Shown: piece after piece, positions 23,169 to 34,154 of the stretch
Layout: each line of letters opens with the position of its first letter
How positions within the stretch are numbered: position 1 is the stretch's first letter
DNA from: Desmodesmus armatus
Lineage: Eukaryota > Chlorophyta > Chlorophyceae > Sphaeropleales > Scenedesmaceae
Length of the DNA stretch: 64,000 nucleotides
Assembly (NCBI GenBank): GCA_007449985.2
Contig: VIIQ02000595.1
Location: forward strand, 248,001 to 312,000
Reading direction: 5' to 3'
Made by a program: the position numbers and the translations under genes
Notes under the pieces: generated by a model
Told to the model about the DNA's origin: nothing
Database searches by the model: none
The model's input: only the letters and a program-made list of their open reading frames with translations

Positions 23169-26100
23169 GAGCAAACTTCAAGTTGTGACAGGGTGAAAGA
23201 GCGAAGAGGGGAGGAGGACAGAGGCAAAGCAGGTCAGGAGCAGCATGCACACCCACATGTGCACATGTACACTGTACACGCCGGGTGCAAGCATACTATG
23301 AAACCACCTGATTATCGAATCACTTTTCTATACATGGACCATCTTTGATAAGCAGCAAAGCTGGCCATCCAAGCACAAACAAGCATCAACATCCCTGCTA
23401 CGGCAATCAACCCACAACCTCTGGGTGAGTCGAGCAAACGACTGCTCTAAGCTGTACCACAGAGCTGCAGCACACTGGCCAGACGAGGCCTGCCCGCTAG
23501 CCCCACTCACTTTTTGAAGGCAGGGTTGTCCAGTGCTGGTAGGCTGCTGACCAAGCTGTTCACCTGCCGCACAAGCTCATGGGGGTACTCAGACACACCA
23601 CCTGAAACAACAGCAGGAAGCAGAACACACACACGCAGCATTACACAGCTTTCCTTTTTATTTGTCTTGACTGAGGGTGCTTTTATTGTGCGTTCCCACG
23701 CACTTGTACACAACTTCGGAATGTGGCAACCTTGGATGGATGAATCATTGGCTGGATGCACTTCCTGTGTCTACACACCACACAACGGCCGCAGTCAGCC
23801 CCAACCACTGCTGTCGCAGTGTGCTGTAGCTCCTCAATCGGACATAGGCGGCTCCACATTACAGTGCACTTGTGTGTGGGAGTCACAGGTGTGACACGTG
23901 ATGCAACAAAACAGCAGTGGCAAACAAGGATGAGTCCAACCATGGCTTGCTAGCAGGCGCCTGCAGCGCATTTACGACGCAAGGCCGCTGCACGTGCCGC
24001 ATGAAGGCTGCCGCCCTGCCCCCGCTCACCTTGTGCAATCTGGTCCATGTGCTCCTTGATAACTGCCAGCTTGCATGTACGCCGCAAGGCCACTGCCCCT
24101 GTCACATGAAGCTGGCGCCCTCTTCCCCCCCCCCCCCCACACGCACAGGACCGCATGCGTGTACTATCAATTTGTAAAAGTAATTTTTTGAGCATACCGG
24201 GTATCCTTACTGTTCAACACACACCCACCTTGTGCTATCTGATCCATGTGCTCCTTGATAACAGCCAGCTTGCATTTACCCCGCAAGACCGTTGCCCCTG
24301 TCACTTGAAGCTGCCGCCCTGCCTCCCCCCCCCCCTTCGCCCCCCCCCCCCCACACACACACACACGCACACAGGACCGCATGCGTGTGCTATCCGTGTA
24401 TGAAAGTAAATATCGAGCATACCGGGTATTCTTACTGTTCAACACACACCCACCTTGTGCTATCTGATCCATGTGCTCCTTGATGACTGCCAGCTTGCCG
24501 CACAGCATCTTGATGGCACTGTGCAGACCAGACAAGTGCGCAGTCACTGCAGCAGCAGACGCAACACAAGCCAGCAGGTTCACACTTGGAGAAAGTGTGA
24601 CGACAGCTTGTGGCTGCCTTGCCAGCACAAGCGGCATGTCAACGCTGGCCACTGGAACGCTGCTGATTGACACAGCACTCCATCCCAGTGAGCACGATGT
24701 CGCAAGGAAAGGCGCAAGAAACTCCAAGTTGCACTACCGTCGCTGCCATGTGCTGCTGCTGTTGCTGCTCAACAGAGCGTCCCTGGCAGCTACACCACTG
24801 CAATTGGGGTGAAAAGACAGGGAGTGCTGCAGTTACCACTCACGCTGCTCTGTGCCTGTGGCTTTGCCCGAGGGCAGGATCTTGGCGACTTGGTCAACGC
24901 CGATGCGCTCAGCATCAGAGGTCTAGGGTACAGCCAGGGAGGTGGAGAAACGGGCAGAGGGCAGAAGGAATGTGTGACAAAGGGGCGGCAGGGAGAGTGA
25001 GAGCTTGCCAACAAGGCACATCGGCTGGCGGTGCCAGACAGTCGCTTGCATTTTGTGTGCCTTGGGTATTGTGAGCTACGATGTGAAGGAATTTGTGCCA
25101 CCAGAGAGCATACATTGGAGCGACACGCATGCAATCCTAGTTGGGCCATCTAGTGCTTTGGCATGGCGTGCTGGAATGGCCTACCAGTGTTGCCTTTGTA
25201 GGGGGCTCTCCTCACTACTCGGCAGCTGCAACAAGCTAGCTCGCTACGCTTTTCACAGCCTGCATACATGCACACATAGCTACGTCACTCTCTTGGCTGC
25301 TGTGCGCATGCGCGTGCTGTTGAGCTGCCTTGACAGTACGAGTGCCACAGCACACTCCACCACACGACCCACCTCCATACTGTAGTTGGCCCGCACAAAG
25401 ATGGTCTGTGCAGCTCCATCCAAGACATGCAGCTCTGCAGGCACACAGACAGACAGCATGCATACACATACGCCTTGTTTGAGTGACCGCCTCTGTGCTT
25501 TGTGGTGTCACACTTTACGGTACGTTTACGGTACTCCAAGGGGTAGTAGGCACATGAACCCACGCCGTCATATAACAGGCACATCCCCACAGCGACATGG
25601 CTTGACAGCCTTGTAGAAAACCTCATCAAGCCGAGCACAGGGCAAAGTCACACACTTTTGCAGCAAGTGTGCGTGATGCGGAGCCTGGCCCAGCACAGCT
25701 GCATGCAGGATATGCAGCCTGGCTCAGCACAGCTGCATGTAGGTTACGCAGCCTAGCTCAGCACAGCTGCATGCAGGATACGCAGCCTGACCCACAACAG
25801 CTGCACGCAGGGTACGCAGCCTGGCTCAGCACAGCTGCATGCAGGACACGCAGCCTAGCTCAGCACAGCTGCATGCAGGGTACGCAGCCTGGCTCAGCAC
25901 AGCTGCATGCAGGATACGCAGCCTAGCTCAGCACAGCTGCATGCAGGATACGCAGCCTAGCTCAGCACAGCTGCATGCAGGATACGCAGCCTAGCTCAGC
26001 ACAGCTGCATGCAGGATACGCAGCCTAGCTCAGCACAGCTGCATGCAGGATACGCAGCCTGACCCACAACAGCTGCATGCAGGATACAGAGCCTGGCCCA

Positions 26101-27704
26101 GCACAGCTGCACACGCTGCGCACCTGTCTCGTACACATCCACCGGCAAGTCCTTTCTGCTGTGGTCGATGAAGGGGTTGAGCAACAGGAACACTGGCCCC
26201 TGGTTGTACTGCGCCATCTGCAGCATTGCCCAGCAGCGCGTGTCACGTCACGTGTCACACAGAGGGAAAGTGATGCAGAGGTCAAGTCCCAGTCAGCGAG
26301 AAATAGGTTTCTCAGCACGGTTACTTGTCTCAAGCAACTCTTGCAAGCAAGCAAAGCATAATTACTCCAGACAAGCCACGGGCGCCACCTGCGGTGCTGC
26401 AGCAGGATACTTTGCTGATGGTGTGTGGCTGTTGATTTGATACCAAGACAGCTATGTACGCATGCTGCGTGCCGCCTTCTGGGTCACTGCGCAGCAGCCA
26501 ACCCACAAAATGAAAGCGCCACAGTAGGGCCCACCCACCTGTCTGTGCACCTCCATGTGCTCATCCTGCAGCTGCGTGCCCGTACAGTACCAACCCACCA
26601 CGTCCTGCTTGGGGAACACCGTCTTGTCTGCACACACATCCGAGTGGGGGGGGCAGCAGCACGCGATATGCAAGGCATAGATCGCCGCAGTTGATCAATG
26701 CCGCAAAGTTGGGAGCAGCAGGGCTGGACGAACTGCAAAGCCAACAGCATGATGCAGAAATGCCCCTCAAGTGCCGGTGCCTCCTTGGATCCTTGCTGTC
26801 CACTACCCCATCCCTCCGCAACTAAACCTGAAGTTCTGACTGCATAGCCATACGCTGCACATCAGCCATCAGCTTCCAACATACAGTACAGCCCACCCAA
26901 CTAGCAGCCCCATCTCCCCCCAACAATGACCTGTGAGCAGCGCAATCCTGACCCCCCCCCCCAGCACCGGCCCCTGCAGCTCGCATGCTGGGTCTCCTGC
27001 CATCTACTCACACTGCTCTTGCTTCTTCAGCAGGAAGGGGTGGTCCACTTCCCAGCCAGCTTCCCCCTGGACGAACCGCATCTCAAAGCTGTTCACCACA
27101 TCAACGCTGCGGCCGTCCTGCACGCCTAGCAGGCAGCCCATGACGGTGGGAGGGGCTGCACCCTCTGGCCCGTTAGCCTTGAAGCGGGTGAAGTGGTCGC
27201 TGACATTGATCAGCACGAGCTGCATAGCAACGAGGCCAATAAGGCATGCAGGAAGCCAGAGAATGGCAAGGGTTGAGTTGGTCCATGTGCAATTGAAAGA
27301 CTGTTGGGTGTGTTCTCTGGCCGGGCACACCTTGTACTCGCTGCTGTCCTGGTGAGTGTCATAATGTGCCGTTGACCAAATTATATGCTTGATCAGCATC
27401 CAGCAGTGACCTTTGTGCTGCTGGAGAGGCTGGCAGTAAACCTCGGGCCTTGGGTGCACAGCATGCGCCTACTAAAACATGCATGCTGTGCATCAGCATG
27501 CAGCGCAAAGGGACAAGGTGTGGAAGCCAGCTTGTAACCTGTTCAGAACTCCGAAAACCGTTTGATTATAATCTGCATGCCCTTGGCAAGAGTGCATGAG
27601 TGTGCTGCCAGCTGGATGCCAACAGGTCCAATGCTGCTGGCCCTCACCGGATGGAGCTTGAACTCCAGTCCACTGCTGCTCTGCTTGTCTTCACCAACCA
27701 CCAT
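22949..27704 (-). CDS. CSN6: COP9 signalosome complex subunit 6
   Basis: This is a non-catalytic MPN-domain subunit of the COP9 signalosome, which removes NEDD8/RUB from cullins. Exons: 27648-27704, 27012-27219, 26539-26627, 26124-26217, 25373-25434, 24844-24922, 24454-24546, 23511-23601, 22949-23129. They join to 954 nt, 317 aa, the same length as plant CSN6, with every phase matching. Family blocks: SSGLEFKLHP then LVLINVSDHFTR at the start of the MPN domain, GWYCTGT, GPVFLLLNP, YETELHVLDG, TIFVRANYSMET, DAERIGVDQVAKILP, and EYLVEYNDTL near the C-terminus. The JAMM zinc motif (HxHPxnSxxD) is absent, as expected for subunit 6. The tail is Gly/Met-rich. Introns hold a 34-bp minisatellite and repeated copies of the end of exon 7. 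The start MVVGEDKQ is 369 bp from the divergent dihydroorotase ATG. Confidence 0.95.
23955..24500. repeat. tandem copies of the end of CSN6 exon 7 within the next intron
   Basis: The true exon end (cttgtgctatctgatccatg, from 24454) is copied at about 24229-24275 and 24029-24075. Each copy has its donor and about 48 nt of exon 3' end. Each is followed by a common tail (ccccgcaagacc-ttgcccctgtcac--gaagct), and the tail alone recurs at about 23970-24018. Adjoining intron sequence (gagcataccgggtat-cttactgttcaacacac) is also shared. The unit is about 200-225 bp. Upstream exon sequence (HSAIKM part) is missing from the copies, so they are not full exons. Confidence 0.88.
25677..26112. repeat. 34-bp minisatellite in a CSN6 intron
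   Basis: About 12-13 direct copies of a 34-bp unit (cagcacagctgcatgcagga followed by tacgcagcctrgct) run head to tail between CSN6 exons 4 and 5. Each unit contains the palindrome ctgcatgcag. Variants alternate between cctagctcagc, cctggctcagc and cctgacccacaac. Units abut without unique spacers, so this is not a CRISPR array. Confidence 0.95.
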
Positions 27705-28072
27705 GGCCGTCCGCTGTACAAACAAGGCTGCCTGGTGCGATGCTTGTCAGGAAGATCAGCAGATCAGGGAGCCCAATTCAAGAAGTGGCCAAGGAGGTTG
27801 TGCCCAAGCAGTAATGACCCTCACGTTCCTCAACTTTACATTGAGTCAACATGGCCCTCGACGATAGTTTCAGCATGGTCGTGTCATGATCTGAGTCCGA
27901 GTTTTTGCGGATTGTTCCTGGGCCCCCTGATTGGATCCTGGAATAATTATCAATTGTAATGGAAGCAGTATACGTTTGCAGCCATACCACATATCGGCTG
28001 ATCGTGGGCTGAACTTGTCCTGGGGGCCTCCAATTTGTACACACACTTTCCTTGGCATCAATCTGCAGGCGT
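27705..28072. promoter_or_regulatory. shared divergent promoter region, CSN6 and dihydroorotase
   Basis: Only 368 bp separate the CSN6 start codon (minus strand) from the dihydroorotase start codon (plus strand), so both core promoters and 5' UTRs must lie here. The A/T-richest part is around 27940-27965 (ggaataattatcaattgtaatgg). I see no clear TATA box and name no factor sites. Confidence 0.6.
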
Positions 28073-31000
28073 ATGCTGCTGAGAATGTTGGGTCACAGGG
28101 TACAACTGTCAGCTGGAGCCAGCCTGAGTGGTGAGCACCACACATACAGACTGCCTCCAGCTGCGCACCGCACCGTGACCCTGGTGTCACGGAAAAGCAG
28201 CTTGCATGCCTAGACACCCTCTGCTATCTCAAGAATGAAAAGCTGGTCATGTTATTCACGCAGGTGCACAACCCAGCAGCAGCTGCCGCTTCATAAGCAG
28301 CACCCCATGGGCAGCAGCTCCTAGGCCATCGGCAGCAGTCGTGGCAGCAGCGGCAGCAGCAGCACAGACATCCATCACAATCACAACACCAGATGACTGG
28401 CACCTTCACGTTCGTGATGGTGACAACATGCGCTCCGTGGTACCACACACCGCAGCCCACTTTGCCCGCGCCATCATCATGCCAAACTTGGTCCCTCCAG
28501 TTACCAATGTCAAGCTGGTGAGCGGTTGCGTGCGTGGGCATTTAGTCAAAACTTGAATTAGCACGATCCACATGATTGAGGGACAGCATCCTGCACAACC
28601 ATGCAGTTATTCTGGTCGCTGGTTTGTGGTAGGATGCTTGCCTGGGCCCAACGGCCGACACAGGGTCACAGCAGCATCCGACCCCAGCGCAAGTTGCCAC
28701 CTCCACGCCTTCCAAGCCCTTCTTACGCTTGAGTCAACCCGTGATACAGAGACATTGCAGCTGCCCTACATGCACTAGTGTACCTCAGGCAGCAGCAGCC
28801 ACCACCAGATCTGACCGTCTGCTGTGTGATTTAGTGAGGGTGCCATGCTGTGACATGCTGTGCTGTGCTGTGCCGTGCCGCGCTGTGTAGACACAGGGAG
28901 TGCATCCAGCCAATGCATGAACCATCCAAGGATGTGACATTCCGAATGTGTGTATGGTGTCATCTGCATGGTGTGACAGGCAAAGGAGTATGAGGCTCGC
29001 ATCCAGGATGCAGTCCCAGCATCACACAAGTCACTCTTCACACCCTTGATGACGTTATATCTAACCGACAACACCACACCAGAGGATGTGGCTGCTGCTA
29101 AGGAGGCAGGCATTGTTGCATACAAGCTGTACCCCGCGGGTGCCACCACAAACTCAGGTACACACTGCCCGGGAAGGGGGGGGGGGGTAAGGGTGTTCGG
29201 GGGGGGGGGGGGGGGACACTCCTCGTGGCTGCAGCTGCCATGCAAGTTCAGAGCAGCTGTCAACTGAGCGCGTTCATATACCGTGCTTTCCGCGGCACCT
29301 GTGCGCAACCAACGCTAGGGATACTGAGCAGTCAGGACAGTGGCAATGAGTATTGCTCACATTGTTCAAGAGCGCACACACGCGTCACAGTAGGACGGTT
29401 GCTAGTGAGCATGCGTGATAGTACATGTACTCCCTCCCTATGGGTGCATATGTACCTGGGGTTACGGTGGGGACGCGGCGACCACTATGAGGTCACACAC
29501 GGTCCCTTCCTAATCCAACGCTGAGTGCCTGGCATTTCAGCGTCATCTTGATCTCTCTCTCTGTACTCCCTCTGCTGACACGTGCAGCACCTCAAGCAGC
29601 CGTGCTGTGCTGTGCTGTGCTGTGCTGACCCTGATGCTGCCTGCCTGTGCCTGCAGACTCTGGAGTGACGGACATTGGTCGCTGCCTGCCGGCTTTGAAG
29701 GCCATGGCTGAGTGTGGTGTGCTGCTGCTGGTGCATGGGGAGGTCACTGACTCTGAGGTGGACATGTTTGACAGGGAAGCCGTCTTCATTGAGACAAAGC
29801 TGGTGAGAGGGGTCATGTATGAGCAAATGGCTTGAGCTCAATTTGAACTGGGGGGTGGGATGTGGGGGCAAGGCAGGGGTCAACAAGGGGGACGGAAGGA
29901 AACACTGAAGTGAAAGACAGCTAGCAGGGACAAATGCGGCTTTGAAGGCCATGGCTGAGTGTGGTGTGCTGCTGCTGGTGCATGGGGAGGTCACTGACTC
30001 CAAGGTAGACATGTTTGACAGGGATGCTGTCTTCATTGAGACAAAGCTGATGAGTGAAGGAGGTGTATGAGCAAGGGAGGAGTGGAAACGAGTTTCCCCT
30101 CAGCCAGGCCTGTCATGGCGAGCAAGCAAACCCTAAGCCTTGTGCCTTCTTTCTGCTCAAATGCCATTGTTTCTGCAGAAGCCTTTGCTGGACCAGGCCC
30201 CCTCCCTGAAGGTAGTGATGGAGCACATCACCACAGCAGATGCAGCAGAGTTTGTGGCAGCAGCACCAGCCAACGTGGCAGCCAGCGTCACGCCGCAGCA
30301 CATGCTGCTCAACCGCAACGCTTTGTTTGCTGTGAGTGCCTCCCTCATTCCTTGTATATCTTGTTGCATAGAGCCAACAGGCTTTCACTGCTGGGCAATT
30401 GTGCAGTATACTTGAATGTGACAGATGGGACCGCCATCCTGTACTTGGCAGTAGGTTCTGGATGTCCTGGATGTTCAATTGGCACAAGGGAACTGCATGT
30501 TGCTGGCTGTACTGCTGCTGAACGTACTGATGAATATTTGTGACTGTGCTGTGCTGTGCTGTGTGCAGAAAGGCCTGCGGCCGCACAACTACTGCCTCCC
30601 CATCCTGAAGCGTGAACGGCATAGGGAGGCTGTAGCAGCAGCAGCAACCAGCGGCAGCAAGAAGTTCTTCCTAGGCACCGACAGGTGAGCTTGACAGCAG
30701 TAGCCGTGACAGTAGCAGCAGGGTTTCAAGGCTGCAACAGGGTTCAAAGGCTGCTGGGGCACAGGCAAGCTTGTGCGCCTGATGGTGCAAGCAGTGCCCA
30801 CTGTTGGCTACACTACAACACACTTTCGTGTGGATTTTTTGGTGGATTTTTTGGTGGGCCCGCCTTGAGCTGCTGATGTCGAAAGCAGTGGCACACTTTA
30901 TGCTACACTGCAGCGCACATTTCTGTGGACTTGATACTGGGGCCAACAGTCAGTCCATAGGAAAGTGCGTTGCAGTGTAGCCAACAGTGGGCATGGCTTG

Positions 31001-32208
31001 CGACACTGTCGCTGCTGAGCAGCAGCCTGACAAAACTTCATGAGACATTCCGTGTGTTTGAGGCCCGCGGACCTCATTTTGATCATTACAACAGCACTGC
31101 AGTGCAACAGAGTTTGCCGACAAGCTGCTGTCAATCACGGCGGGCGGGCTGTCACGGTTTCTCCAAGTGCTGCATGCTTTCACAGCGGGTGCATCACTCG
31201 TGCAACAGCTGCTGATGCCCCCTGTGCTGGTGTGTGTCCTCCTGCAGTGCGCCGCATGCTGTTCACACCAAGGAGGCCTCCTGCGGCTGTGCTGGCGTCT
31301 TCAGCGCGCCTATTGCCCTGCCCCTGTACGCCACTGCGTTTGAACAGGTGAGACCCTGTTGTGCCGCTGGCAATGCCCCAATGCCTTGGTAGTGCAACTG
31401 GTATGGTATGCCAGTAAGTCCAGACAATGGGGAATGGTCTGTGAGCAGACCAGCCAAAGCAGCTGAGCGCAGTGTAGCAGCCAGAGGCCTCAGTGTCTGT
31501 GTCAGAGCAGTGCGGTTTTGTGCTGCTAGTGCTGTGCTGCCAGTGCTGATAGTGCTGCCAATGCGGTGCTGTCAATGCATGTAGGGGGGGGGGGGTACAA
31601 GTAGATACTTTTACCTTGCAGCCTTGTGCTGCATGTTGATGGTTGACATGTTGCATGGCTAGCCTGGGTGGCATGATGGTGGGGCGGGGATGTTGACGCC
31701 TGCATGATTGAAAGCTGGCAAGTGACCATTGCAGCGTGATAATGTTGCCTTATACATTGACCAAAATGGCAATGCAAGAGTATGTATGTAAGAAGGTCGG
31801 TTGTATGCTGAGCCTGGCTGAGGAAACAGCCGCAGTGGAATGCGGCGATGTGGTGTGCTAGAGGTACATGGTGTGCCTGACATTGACAGGGCTTTTCACT
31901 CTGGGCTCCCACAATCTCTATCAATAGACTACAAACGGACTTCAACAGGGAACTTTTACAGTGATTTTGTAGGGATTCTGCACTAACAGAGTGGTGCTTT
32001 GACTTTGCCCATGCAGGCTGGTGCACTTGACAAGTTTGAGGCCTTTGCCAGCTTCAACGGCCCAGACTTCTACGGGCTGCCCCGCAACACGGGCACAGTC
32101 ACACTTGTGAAGAAGGAGTGGACGATACCTGACAACTACGGCTTTGGCGGCTCTGTGGTGGTGCCCATGTGGGCGGGAGAGACACTCAGCTGGCAGGTGC
32201 AGCAGTGA
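28073..32208 (+). CDS. PYR4: dihydroorotase, plastid-targeted, PyrC type
   Basis: This enzyme cyclises N-carbamoyl-L-aspartate to dihydroorotate, the third step of de novo pyrimidine synthesis, placed in the plastid in plants. Exons: 28073-28130, 28264-28517, 28980-29157, 29657-29802, 30179-30331, 30569-30684, 31248-31347, 32017-32208. They total 1197 nt, 398 aa, all phases consistent. The first about 50 residues ([15 protein letters not shown], then Ser/Ala/Pro/Arg-rich) look like a transit peptide. The amidohydrolase core shows the metal-binding HLHVRD, the lysine to be carboxylated in VAYKLYP, the histidines in LLVHGEV and VMEHIT, the family block [13 protein letters not shown] and the catalytic aspartate in LGTDSAPH. 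The C-terminal part ([19 protein letters not shown]) matches bacterial PyrC. A broken second copy of exon 4 lies in intron 4, and an inverted-repeat element in intron 6. Confidence 0.96.
29935..30056 (+). pseudogene. non-functional duplicate of dihydroorotase exon 4
   Basis: About 117 nt that are nearly identical to the main part of exon 4 (29690-29802) recur in the following intron. The copied frame ([16 protein letters not shown], then the [14 protein letters not shown] block) is still open and includes the metal-binding histidine. The 5' part of the exon and its acceptor are not included, and the donor ctg|gtgag has become ctgatgag, so it lacks both splice sites. High similarity suggests a recent event. 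Confidence 0.85.
30795..30993. mobile_element. short inverted-repeat (MITE-like) element in dihydroorotase intron 6
   Basis: Two 33-bp arms (30795-30827, starting tgcccactgttggctacac, and 30961-30993) are inverted complements with about three mismatches, separated by 133 bp. The interior has a partial extra arm copy (tgctacactgcagcgcacat near 30900). There is no coding capacity. Size and structure fit a MITE or fold-back element, but I see no convincing target-site duplication. Confidence 0.55.
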
Positions 32209-34154
32209 GACAGTGCGTGTTTGTGTTGTGGTGTGGTGTGATGTCTGGGGCTGACCTGTATTGGTGAGATGAATGGTGTTGACGACAACCCCAAGGGGCT
32301 GCCGCTGTTGTTGCCGGAGTTACGCAACCGCTGCTATACGATCATACAGAAGCATACAAAACCCTGGACGGTCAGGACTGTTGCTGTGCGGATTGGGTAA
32401 AGTGTCAAGGGGGCCTGTTTTGCGTGCATGAGCACACAACACGGCGAGCATATCATCAAGTCCCTGTCTGGAAGGGGAGGTGTGATGTTATCTGAGCAAT
32501 GAACAGCTCCGTGTACAATGCGAGCAATGACTACAGAATAGGAGAGGCTTTGAAAGGCTTGACGAGTTGACATGCCGAGATTCAAGTCTAGCAAAGTGTG
32601 GACTAATGCAAGGGTGAGAGCCTCGTGACAGTTCACTGCCCAGTACACATGCATGTGGGCAGCGCCAGGGTGGCCACATGGCAGTGCCTGTGATTTTCAC
32701 CCCCGTCTCCTTCAGACCCGACCTGGGCAGTAACAGCTTATCAAGGACCCAAGACAAGAATATGCTCATATGATTTTCAGGGTTACACAGCCATACATTG
32801 ATGGCGGAAGCATGGCGCACCTGTCCGAAGTGCAGGGCGGCCAGCAGTGTCACTATACACAGATAGTGAAGTGTGACAGGGGGGCTTGCTTCTTTGTGGG
32901 CATGCGCACACAAAGAAGCACATCGACATCATGCCAAACCCACAGCAGGGTCCACCCATCTGCAACTTCTCTCACACGCCTGTACCCACTGCAAGTGTGC
33001 GACAACGTCCCCTGCTAAGCAAAGCCGTGTGCCCTTTGGTATACAACAAGACCACACACATCATGCTCAAGCTGCAAGGGACATGCAACCATGACTGGCT
33101 ATTCAAGCGACACCAAACACCAGCGTCCGGTGCATGGGACGGGGTGTAGGGTGACTACAGCCGCCAACAGGACGCCCAGCCAGCAAGTCGATGCCGTCTA
33201 TACAGCCGTATGACACGGGCAGGGCTTAGCCCTTGAGCGCACATCAATTGCACCTCCCAGCAGTGCAAGAAGTCCTGGCGTGTGTAATACACATGGCAAA
33301 TGCCTTGCATGCCGAGCCTCTGGAGCACCAGCACTAGGCAAGCGCGTCAATTGCTACAGGTGACGATGCAGAAGCACTGCACCAAATTGCAGTCAGCACC
33401 GTGTGATGCAGGCAACTACCATGCACACACAGCCTCAATCACCCCCCAACTGGCTAGCCACATATGCAGCCCAACCAGCATGCTACACCACATTTGGCAA
33501 CCCAACCAGCTGCCGGCTCGAGAGAAGCCAGCAGCACGCTTGGGAGCACAGGTACCAGGTGTCACAAACCACCATTCAAAATGTGAGAGAATGACAAACT
33601 TCCCTCTTTCTTTCAAGGAGCCCAAGAATCACAAAAACAGGCGCAGCTGCAAGCACACTCACACAACACATGTGTATGCAAGCGCCAGCAGCAAGAACGC
33701 CTGTGGGATGGGGTGCCCCGCTGCTTAGCAGCGTGGCCAAATCAACAATCAACACACACATACCCATCGTGCAGCACTGCAGGAGAGTGCTTGCGATCCA
33801 CAGGGTTACAACGGCCAACAGGTGGCCAACAGGCTGACAGGCTACGTCAGCGTAAGCACCGGCAGCAGCACCAGTGGAGGGAACAGCAGCCAGACTCAGG
33901 GCGCCACCAGCACAACAGCGCTGCGTGAATATGCCGGTGCAGCAGAGCGGTCAGCGCTGCATTGGCGGCAGCAGCGCTGCTGCTCACCAGCTGCCACGAA
34001 GCTCGCAGGCATCAAGCTTGACAAGCCCCAGCACCTCAGCTGCAAGCGCCAACAGCACAAACTGCTGCTGCTAATGCTACAGCAGCAGCATCGCCGCCGT
34101 TGCTGACAACCGCAGTCCTGTCGCCGGTGCTGCGCCAGATCCCACACTCCAGTT
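32209..34154. other. 3' flanks of convergent dihydroorotase and ferrochelatase genes
   Basis: No recognisable gene lies in these 1.9 kb. The first TGTAA after the dihydroorotase stop is at about 33283. The interval 33800-34100 is rich in cagcag/agcacc triplets and is open in more than one frame for that reason. I see no RNA gene or mobile element here. Confidence 0.4.

Noticed and set aside
25677..26112. CRISPR-like array
   Set aside because: Regular repeats but no unique spacers, inside an intron of a eukaryotic gene; it is a minisatellite.
29935..30056. Extra exon of dihydroorotase
   Set aside because: No acceptor and a destroyed donor; including it would duplicate an active-site segment not seen in the family.
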